Shown piece by piece: positions 7,520 through 13,212 of a stretch of DNA of 15,070 nucleotides. The stretch is from UBA1724 sp963611685 (lineage in GTDB: Bacteria; Verrucomicrobiota; Lentisphaeria; Oligosphaerales; Oligosphaeraceae). The position numbers were made by a program, and so were the translations under genes. Location: assembly GCA_963611685.1 (NCBI GenBank), contig CAVDSU010000046.1, forward strand, positions 1-15,070, written 5' to 3'. Numbering within the stretch: the first letter of the stretch is position 1; each line of letters opens with the position of its first letter. The notes under the pieces were generated by a model. The model ran no database searches. It was given only the letters and a program-made list of their open reading frames with translations, and was not told the DNA's origin.

Positions 7520-9647
7520 GTGGTCCGCTTTCGCCGCATGCGCCGTCCATGCATTCCAGGGCGATGGCGGTTCGGCAGGGGAGGTATACGGAGAGGAAGC
7601 GATATTCTCCTTTGGGGGCGCAGTTATAGAAATGTTGTCCGGACTGGATGCGTCCGAAGCCGTCGTAGGGTTTTGCGTCGGAGTCCAGCACGAGTGCGTA
7701 TTCGTTTCCCTGGCAAGGCAGTTTCAGGTCCTGATAGGATTGTGTGGGGTGGAAATTGAGTGCCAGGAGGAGTCCATCGCGTTCGAATACGATGAGATGT
7801 CGTTCCTGGTCCACCAGTCGGTATTCCGGGGCTGTCCGGAAGAAGTGCGGGTGTCTGCGGAGCAATTCGATCATTGCGTGATCGAAAGCCAGGAGGCTAG
7901 AGAAGCGGAGATTCGGGTCGTCGGCCAGATCCCAGCGGCGGCGCGCGTGGTCGTAGGACCACCCGTTGCCCTCGCGGGGGAAATCCAGCCACTCGGGGTG
8001 TCCGAACTCATTGCCCATGAAATTCAGGTATCCGCTCTTGGCGGTGGCGGCGGTGACCATCCGCGCCATCTTGTGGAGGGCGATTCCGCGGTCCACCAGC
8101 AGATTCTGGCTTTGGCGGTCCATGGCCTGATACATGGCATTTCCGAGGCATCGGAAGAGGAAGGTCTGTCCTCCCACCAGCGCCTGGTCGTGGCACTCCA
8201 CGTAGGAGAGCGTCTGCTCTTCCTGTCGGCAATTGGTCAGCTCGTACCACAGCGCGCCCATATCCCAGTATTCGTCGGGGCGGTCCAGGAGCTTGAACCA
8301 TAGGTCGGTGATTCCCATGGCCAGGCGGTAGTCGAAGCCGATGCCGCCCTCCTTGACGGAGAGCGCCAGCCCAGGCATTCCGGAGATGTCCTCGGCGATC
8401 GTGACCACCGGGCGCTTCAGCTGGTGGCACAGCTCGTTTGCCATGGTGAGATATGCCACGGAATCCCAGTCCACATTCGGTCCGAAGTAGTCCTGGTATC
8501 CCTGGAAGGGGTGTCCCAGTCCGTGGTCGAAATAGAGCATGCTGGTGACCCCGTCGAAGCGGAAGCCATCCAGATGGAATTCCTCGAGCCAATAGCGGCA
8601 ATTCGAGAGGAGGAAGCGCGCCACCTGGGGCTTTCCGTAGTTGAAGCAATAGGAGTTCCAGGCGGGGTGTTCGCCGCGGGGGCCATCGTGGAAGAACTGG
8701 TCGCGTCGGCCGCAGAGATTTCCCAGGCCCTCCAGCTCGTTCTTCACGGCGTGGGAGTGCACCAGGTCCATCACCACGCGGATGCCCATGCCGTGGGCGG
8801 CGTCCACCAGCGCCTTCAGGTCCTCGGGGGAGCCGAAGAGCTCCTCGGGGGCGAAGAAATTCGCCACGTGGTATCCGAAGGAGGCGTAGTAGGGATGCTG
8901 TGCCACCGCCATCAGCTGCAGGCAGGTGTATCCCTCTTTGGCGATGCGCGGGAGAGTCTTTTCGGTGAATTCGCGGTAGGTGCCCACGCGGGGCTCCTCC
9001 TGCGCGATGCCCACGTGCGCCTCATAGACCAGCATCTGCGGCGAGGGGCGGAAGTCGTCATGGCGCCAGGGATACTCGCGGGACTCCTCCCGCACCACGG
9101 CATTGAAGAGCACATTGCCATTTCCCTGGACCTCCCGGCGCACCTGCGCGGCCGCCGTGGGGAGACGCCAGCCCTGTCCGCCGGGCCACTCCACGAAGAG
9201 CTGGCAGCTCTGTCCCTCGTGCATCAGCTCGCCGGGGATCTCCGCCTGCCAATCCTCCGTGCCGGGCACGGGATGCAGCTCGAACCAGGGCGAGGAGGCC
9301 CACTGGTTGAACTCGCCCAAGAGGCATGCGGCGGTGGCATTCGGGAGCCACTCCCGGAAGCGCCAGGTGCCGTTCGGGAGTCGATGGAAGCCGTAGGTCT
9401 CGTGCCAGTCCGCGGCCTCGCGGAGGGTCGTTGCCCCCCGGAACTCCAGCAGCTGCCTGCGGCGTTGCGCCACGAACTCCTGCCGCTCCTGGTAGACTTC
9501 CCGGAAGGGCTCCAGCCAGGGATCCCGGAAGAGCGCAGGCGCGACGGCCTCGCCGTCAACGGCGCCGGCGGCGGTCTCCGGACGCATTGCGCCGGAGTCC
9601 ACCGTGTTGGCGGGCGCGGATTTCTTGTCTTCCTGGGGGAGTGCCAT
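7512..9647 (-). CDS. glgB: 1,4-alpha-glucan branching enzyme, eukaryote-like GH13 type
   Basis: A 711-residue enzyme that introduces alpha-1,6 branches into glycogen. After a low-complexity N-terminal extension (1-36) come a carbohydrate-binding N-terminal module with FREWLPNATAACLLGEFNQW (97-116), the GH13 barrel, and the C-terminal beta domain. Catalytic residues are visible: nucleophile D365 in DGFRFDGVTSML, acid/base E419 in TIAEDISGMP, and stabiliser D487 in ECHDQALVG. HPYYASFGY (251-259), VYEAHVGI, LNFMGNEFGHPEWLDFPR and FNFHPTQSY match animal and plant branching enzymes (GH13_8) much better than E. coli GlgB. The Ser usual before HDQ is Cys485 here. It is last in the glycogen cluster, 46 bp after glgA. 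The ATG is preceded by a C/T-rich mRNA tract with no Shine-Dalgarno; Met21 is an alternative start. Confidence 0.96.
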   Translation of the reverse strand: MALPQEDKKSAPANTVDSGAMRPETAAGAVDGEAVAPALFRDPWLEPFREVYQERQEFVAQRRRQLLEFRGATTLREAADWHETYGFHRLPNGTWRFREWLPNATAACLLGEFNQWASSPWFELHPVPGTEDWQAEIPGELMHEGQSCQLFVEWPGGQGWRLPTAAAQVRREVQGNGNVLFNAVVREESREYPWRHDDFRPSPQMLVYEAHVGIAQEEPRVGTYREFTEKTLPRIAKEGYTCLQLMAVAQHPYYASFGYHVANFFAPEELFGSPEDLKALVDAAHGMGIRVVMDLVHSHAVKNELEGLGNLCGRRDQFFHDGPRGEHPAWNSYCFNYGKPQVARFLLSNCRYWLEEFHLDGFRFDGVTSMLYFDHGLGHPFQGYQDYFGPNVDWDSVAYLTMANELCHQLKRPVVTIAEDISGMPGLALSVKEGGIGFDYRLAMGITDLWFKLLDRPDEYWDMGALWYELTNCRQEEQTLSYVECHDQALVGGQTFLFRCLGNAMYQAMDRQSQNLLVDRGIALHKMARMVTAATAKSGYLNFMGNEFGHPEWLDFPREGNGWSYDHARRRWDLADDPNLRFSSLLAFDHAMIELLRRHPHFFRTAPEYRLVDQERHLIVFERDGLLLALNFHPTQSYQDLKLPCQGNEYALVLDSDAKPYDGFGRIQSGQHFYNCAPKGEYRFLSVYLPCRTAIALECMDGACGESGPRA

Positions 9648-9693
9648 GGGGGAGAAAGGGGAAGGGGGGAGCTCGTAATGCTTGGGACGGCGG

Positions 9694-11364
9694 CTAGTTC
9701 GCCTGCCACTCCACCAGCTTCCGGTTGAGCATCTTCTCGTAGAGATCGATGTATGCCTGTGCGGTCTGGTGGTGGTTGAAGCGCGCCTTGCTCTCCACCA
9801 TGATCCGGCGGATCTCGCGCTCGCGCACCTCCCGGGGCTGGGACCAGAAGTTCATCGCCTGGTCGATGGCCCAGAAGAGCCCGCCGTTATCGAAGTTCTT
9901 GAAGACGAAGCCATTGCCGGTATGGGCGTGGACATCCAGGTCGGTGACGGTATCGTGGAGGCCGCCGGTGTCGTGGACCAGGGGCAGGCTTCCGTAGATG
10001 GGGGCGGTCATCTGGGGCAATCCGCAGGGCTCGTAGCTGGAGGGCATCAGGATGAAATCGGAGGCCGCGTATCCCTGCTTGGAGAGTCCCTTGTCGAAGG
10101 AGAGGACCGCCACCAGGCTATGGAACTTATGCTGGTCCGCGATGGAGCGGAAGACATTCTGGTAGGGGCCGTCTGCCACGAAGGCGAACTGGATCTGCTG
10201 GTCCCAGTATTTGTGGATGACGTCGTAGAGGATGTTCGAGAGCAGCTGCGGGCCCTTCTGGATGGGATCCAGTCGGCTGGGCCAGAAGAAAAGCGGCGCA
10301 TCGGGATTCACCTGCAACCCGAGCTTCTTCTGGAACTCCGCCTTGATCTTCCGCTTCGCCTCGGAATGCGTCTCCGGAGTGTAGTGGATCGACAGCTCGG
10401 AATCCACCGTGGGATCGTCATCCGGATCCGGCGCATTCAGGATGCCCGTCGCCACGCCAGCGTAGTACTTGTTGGAGATCTCGTTGCGGATATACTGGGG
10501 GATGAATCCGATGCGGCCGTCCACGATCTCCTTCAGGAAAGTGGGGGAGACCGTGTTGATGAAGTGGCTGGCGAAGATGCCGGAGGTCAGGAAGTCGACC
10601 TGGTTGGAGGAGCGGCTCTCCTCGTAGGAGTAAGGCGGGCGCTCGAAGTAGAGATTGTGCCAGAAGAATGCGGCGTCGATGCCGGCGTCCTCGATGCGCT
10701 CCATGGTGGTCTTCTGAGTATGGATATTGTGGACCGTGAAGAGGCTGGGGATGTGCATCCGGCGCGCGAAGGCGGGCAGCAGTCCCGTCATCCAGTCGTT
10801 GCAGTGGATCAGGTCCGGCTGCAGTTCAGGGATGGTGTGGTTGATGACCTCGCGCTGGAAGGCGAGGCTGATGCGCTGGGAGCGCTCGGGGTCCGCGGAG
10901 TAGACGCGCTCGCGGTAATTGAAGATGTAGTCCTTGGCGAAGTGCACGCGCTCTTCGGGCATGGCGCTGGAGAGCTGCTGGCGGCGCTTCTCGTAGTGGT
11001 CCAGGCGATTGGGGTCGATGTGGTAGAGCTTCCGGTAGAAGGGCAGCGCCACATGGACGTCCGCGCCCATGTTGTAGAGGGCGGAGACCAGCGACGCGGA
11101 GACATCCGCCAGGCCGCCCGCCTTAGAGGAGTAGCTCACCGGCTGATTCGTCAGGTCGCTATACTGGTTGGTGCCCAGGCCGTTGTTCAGGATCTCCTGG
11201 GGCAAGTAGGTGATCTCCGGGGTCACCACCAAAATCTTCGGGCGGTTCGGCGCGAGATGCTCCCCGTCCTCACGATGAAAGACCTGGACATCCGACTTGG
11301 TGTCCATCAGCTCCTCGGCGCTCTTCGTGGGTACCAGCCTGGGAGCGGAATTCTCTTTGGTCAT
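9694..11364 (-). CDS. glgA: Glycogen synthase, GT5 family
   Basis: A 556-residue GT-B glycosyltransferase that transfers glucose from a nucleotide sugar (ADP-glucose in most bacterial GT5 enzymes) to the glycogen non-reducing end. N-terminal domain: ILVVTPEI (44-51), the donor-binding KAGGLADVSA loop (81-90), and HCNDWMTGLLP (187-197), which corresponds to the usual HAHDWHT. C-terminal domain: SRLDPIQKG (363-371), ADGP (397-400), SSYEPCGLPQM (442-452, catalytic Glu445) and HDTGGLHDTV (464-473). About 25 extra residues (54-79) sit between the first beta strand and the KAGGL loop, where typical GlgA has only a few. The first 40 residues are a non-conserved extension. It lies between the CBM48 gene (137 bp upstream) and glgB. 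GGAG in the mRNA about 15 nt before the ATG is a poorly placed Shine-Dalgarno. No glgC is in the window. Confidence 0.95.
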   Translation of the reverse strand: MTKENSAPRLVPTKSAEELMDTKSDVQVFHREDGEHLAPNRPKILVVTPEITYLPQEILNNGLGTNQYSDLTNQPVSYSSKAGGLADVSASLVSALYNMGADVHVALPFYRKLYHIDPNRLDHYEKRRQQLSSAMPEERVHFAKDYIFNYRERVYSADPERSQRISLAFQREVINHTIPELQPDLIHCNDWMTGLLPAFARRMHIPSLFTVHNIHTQKTTMERIEDAGIDAAFFWHNLYFERPPYSYEESRSSNQVDFLTSGIFASHFINTVSPTFLKEIVDGRIGFIPQYIRNEISNKYYAGVATGILNAPDPDDDPTVDSELSIHYTPETHSEAKRKIKAEFQKKLGLQVNPDAPLFFWPSRLDPIQKGPQLLSNILYDVIHKYWDQQIQFAFVADGPYQNVFRSIADQHKFHSLVAVLSFDKGLSKQGYAASDFILMPSSYEPCGLPQMTAPIYGSLPLVHDTGGLHDTVTDLDVHAHTGNGFVFKNFDNGGLFWAIDQAMNFWSQPREVREREIRRIMVESKARFNHHQTAQAYIDLYEKMLNRKLVEWQAN

Positions 11365-11501
11365 GGCTATGCTGTCTCCGGTTGCTGAATTTCAGGGGGA
11401 GGGAACGAAACGGAAGGGGGGGATTCGCACGCTCCCGGAATCCGCCGGACGCCATTGCGCCAGGGGGGCGGAAGCGAGGAAAATGGTAGAGGGAGGGTCT
11501 T

Positions 11502-11849
11502 TTATGCCTCCGGGACGTCCAGGACGTTGTTCCGGGTGCCGTAGTCGTTGGAGGACTCCTGGGAGTTGGTGGGATCCAGGATCCACTGCCCATCCACCAC
11601 CAGCTTGTACTCGTAGCGGCCGGGCTTCAACAGCAGGCACACCGCGTATTCGCCGGTGCCCGTCTTGTCGGTCAGGGCGCGGTCCTCGGGCGACCAGTCA
11701 TTGAAGGTGCCCGCCACGAAGACCTGGTGTCCGGGCTCGCCCTGGTAGCGGAAGGTGACCCGGCGCCCACGGGGCTGACCCGCGCGCGGATTCTTCCGGA
11801 CAACACGCTTCTTCACACTCTTGGCTGCGGATTCGCTCTTCTCCGTCAT
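11502..11849 (-). CDS. Stand-alone CBM48 / AMPK-beta-like glycogen-binding protein
   Basis: A 115-residue protein made of a basic, flexible N-terminus (1-30, KKRVVRKNPRAGQPRGRR) and one CBM48 domain (about 31-112). Residues that contact glycogen in the AMPK beta subunit are conserved by position: W52 in TFNDW, K82 in YEYKLVVDG, W89 in GQWILDP, and N107/N108 in GTRNNVL. There is no catalytic domain, signal peptide or membrane segment, so it is probably cytoplasmic and binds glycogen or maltodextrins. As first gene of the cluster with glgA and glgB, it may target enzymes to the polymer or act as a structural granule protein; this is inference. The start is supported by AGGAG 9 nt upstream. The 137-bp gap before glgA is not structured enough to suggest a separate promoter. 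Confidence 0.92.
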   Translation of the reverse strand: MTEKSESAAKSVKKRVVRKNPRAGQPRGRRVTFRYQGEPGHQVFVAGTFNDWSPEDRALTDKTGTGEYAVCLLLKPGRYEYKLVVDGQWILDPTNSQESSNDYGTRNNVLDVPEA

Positions 11850-12207
11850 GATGGTATGCTCCTCTCCCTACAAAAAACGGGAGGCTGCGGACGCTCTCTC
11901 CGCCCTCGCCGGGCGAAATACAGGGCCCTGTCAATAAAACACAAGGAAAATGGCTCGAGGAAAAAAATCTGCCGCCGAAAAATAGACCAGCCGGCCCCTC
12001 CCGGCGACAACGCGGGGTACTATAATGCGTAAAGCACGGTCTCTAAACAGGAAATCGCCTTTCACAAAATTCTCGCACTCCTGCGTGAAACACTCCCGCA
12101 ATACGCCATGGGATATCTCTCCAAACGCCTGCACACGACAGAAATACAACGCAAATGCACACGGGCGTTATTTGGAAAACCCTGCTTGGCAAAATTGTCA
12201 GATTTTG
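11850..12207. other. Intergenic region between tcdA and the CBM48 gene
   Basis: A 358-bp spacer upstream of the glycogen cluster, more AT-rich than the genes. On the minus strand a perfect TTGACA (TGTCAA at 11929-11934) overlaps a 10-bp palindrome, CAGGGCCCTG (11921-11930), about 75 bp before the CBM48 ATG, but no good -10 lies 16-18 bp further. On the plus strand TATAAT occurs at 12021-12026 without a matching -35. Near the tcdA stop, CAAAAT-CTGACA-ATTTTG is a weak AT-rich stem. TTTCAC (12060-12065) and GTGAAA (12085-12090) form another inverted repeat. The short ORFs here look spurious, and no known RNA gene was recognised. Confidence 0.45.
11859..11863 (-). promoter_or_regulatory. Shine-Dalgarno of the CBM48 gene
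   Basis: AGGAG on the minus strand (CTCCT on plus), 9 nt before the ATG at 11849, within GGGAGAGGAG. It fixes the start codon and contrasts with several neighbours that lack such a site. Confidence 0.8.
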
Positions 12208-12975
12208 TCAGGATTCGTCGCGTTTTTCTGCCGATTGTGTCATCCCGCGTCGGGGTCTCTGGTCCAATTCCAGGAGGGGTCTTAGGAGTGCGTGAGCGCA
12301 GAGGAGTCCGGCGATTGCGGTGACGGTGACGAGGGATCCCATGGGTCGCCGTTCGCCGGGGTTTTCGGCTTCTGCCTGGCAGAGGAGCGGGAGTTCTCGG
12401 GAGGCGACGCAGGGGAAGTCCAGGGGGACGTTTTCGCGTCGGAGGGTCTTTCGGAGGATGCGTGCCAGGGGGCTCCCGCTGGTTTTTTCCAGGGTCGTGA
12501 TTTCCAGCTGTGTAGGATCGGTGAGATTGGCGGCGCCCAGGCTGGTGACCACGGGGATTTTGCGGGAGCGGCACTCTTTCAGCAGGGAGAGCTTTGCCGC
12601 GCGGTCGTCCACGGCATCCAGGACGGCGCTCCAGGGGCGTTCTTCCAGCAGCGCGGGGATATTCTCGGGGGTCAGCCGCGCGGGGAATTCCGCCAGCGCG
12701 ACCGCGGGATTGATGTCGCGGAGTCGCCCTGCGACTGCGGCGGTCTTGGGGCATCCCAGGGTGCTATGGAGCGCGGGGAGCTGTCGATTCAGGTTGCTGG
12801 CATGGACCTCGTCGAAGTCCGCCAGCCCCAGGGTCCCCACGCCGCAGCGGCAGAGCGCCTCCGCCGCCCAGGAGCCCACGCCGCCCAGTCCACACACCAG
12901 GATCCGCGCCTGCGAGAGACGCGCCAGCGCCTCCTCGCCGACCATCAGTCCGAGACGAGAGAGATCGAGTGCCAT
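12208..12975 (-). CDS. tcdA: tRNA threonylcarbamoyladenosine dehydratase
   Basis: A 255-residue E1-like (ThiF/MoeB-fold) enzyme of the TcdA/CsdL/YgdL type, which uses ATP to cyclise t6A37 of ANN-decoding tRNAs to ct6A. The adenylate-binding motif GLGGVGSWAAEALCRCGVG (29-47) is followed by the usual Asp of ADFDEV, SNLNRQLPALHSTLG, the family's VLDAVDD segment, and PVVTSLGAANLTDPTQLEI, which matches the TcdA signature region. KTSGSPLARILRKTLR is also typical. Its length is close to E. coli TcdA (about 268). I start at Met12975 because MALDLSRLGLMVGEEAL aligns with the family; the frame upstream (to 13083) runs through the hairpin region. No Shine-Dalgarno is evident. Catalytic tRNA modification is inferred from family membership. 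Confidence 0.92.
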   Translation of the reverse strand: MALDLSRLGLMVGEEALARLSQARILVCGLGGVGSWAAEALCRCGVGTLGLADFDEVHASNLNRQLPALHSTLGCPKTAAVAGRLRDINPAVALAEFPARLTPENIPALLEERPWSAVLDAVDDRAAKLSLLKECRSRKIPVVTSLGAANLTDPTQLEITTLEKTSGSPLARILRKTLRRENVPLDFPCVASRELPLLCQAEAENPGERRPMGSLVTVTAIAGLLCAHALLRPLLELDQRPRRGMTQSAEKRDES

Positions 12976-12995
12976 AAAGGGATGGTGCTTCCGGG

Positions 12996-13081
12996 AAAAT
13001 AAAAAAGGGGACGGAGAGTGATAATTTGGTTCTCCAGCAGCTAGAGGGGGGATTAGTGCTGGGAACGGGCTCTCCGTCCCC
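12996..13081 (-). terminator. Nested hairpin with U-run just before tcdA
   Basis: GGGGACGGAGAG (13007-13018) and CTCTCCGTCCCC (13070-13081) form a perfect 12-bp stem. Inside it a second stem pairs 13029-13039 with 13057-13066 (GTTC plus CCAGCA with TGCTGG plus GAAC, one bulged base). On the minus strand the outer stem is followed by TTTTTTATTTT (12996-13006), the form of an intrinsic terminator. The U-run ends 20 nt before the tcdA ATG, so it is too close to leave room for an ordinary downstream promoter. It could be an attenuator or leader switch for tcdA, a second pfp terminator, or a REP-like mobile hairpin. Confidence 0.65.
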
Positions 13082-13092
13082 AAATGGGGGGA

Positions 13093-13121
13093 ATCGGGAA
13101 GGATTTTGTCCCCTTCCTGAT
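13093..13121 (-). other. Hairpin, 10-bp stem, in the tcdA leader
   Basis: Positions 13093-13102 (ATCGGGAAGG) pair with 13112-13121 (CCTTCCTGAT) with one G-T wobble and a 9-base loop. It lies between the candidate tcdA promoter and the nested terminator-like hairpin. No T-run follows on either strand, so it is more likely a leader RNA element than a terminator. Confidence 0.55.
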
Positions 13122-13134
13122 TGACAACTGACTA

Positions 13135-13162
13135 ACTATAACGAGAAAAGCCGATTTTACAA
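13135..13162 (-). promoter_or_regulatory. Candidate sigma-70-type promoter for tcdA
   Basis: Minus strand: TTGTAA (13157-13162) as -35 and TATAGT (13135-13140) as -10, with a 16-bp spacer. The -10 matches 5 of 6 consensus bases and the -35 matches 4 of 6. The -35 lies within the pfp terminator stem. Initiation would fall near 13128, giving a leader of about 150 nt before the tcdA ATG. Confidence 0.4.
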
Positions 13163-13189
13163 GCAAATGCCTTTGCCTGCAAAACCGGC
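13146..13189 (-). terminator. Intrinsic terminator of pfp
   Basis: On the minus strand GCCGGTTTTGCAGGCAAA (from 13189) pairs over all 18 positions with TTTGCTTGTAAAATCGGC (ending 13150), with three G-U wobbles and a GGCA tetraloop. It is followed by TTTTCTC. It starts 23 bp beyond the pfp stop codon, and is the strongest terminator in the window. Confidence 0.88.
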
Positions 13190-13212
13190 CCTTCTGTCAG
13201 CGGGTCAGCGAT

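Noticed and set aside
12025..12285. 86-codon plus-strand ORF downstream of TATAAT at 12021
   Set aside because: It runs antisense into the end of tcdA, has no -35 element, no Shine-Dalgarno and no family resemblance; the TATAAT is probably chance in an AT-richer spacer.
12976..13083. Upstream extension of tcdA to Met at 13083
   Set aside because: The extra 36 residues would be encoded by the hairpin and U-run region and do not match the TcdA N-terminus, which begins properly at 12975.
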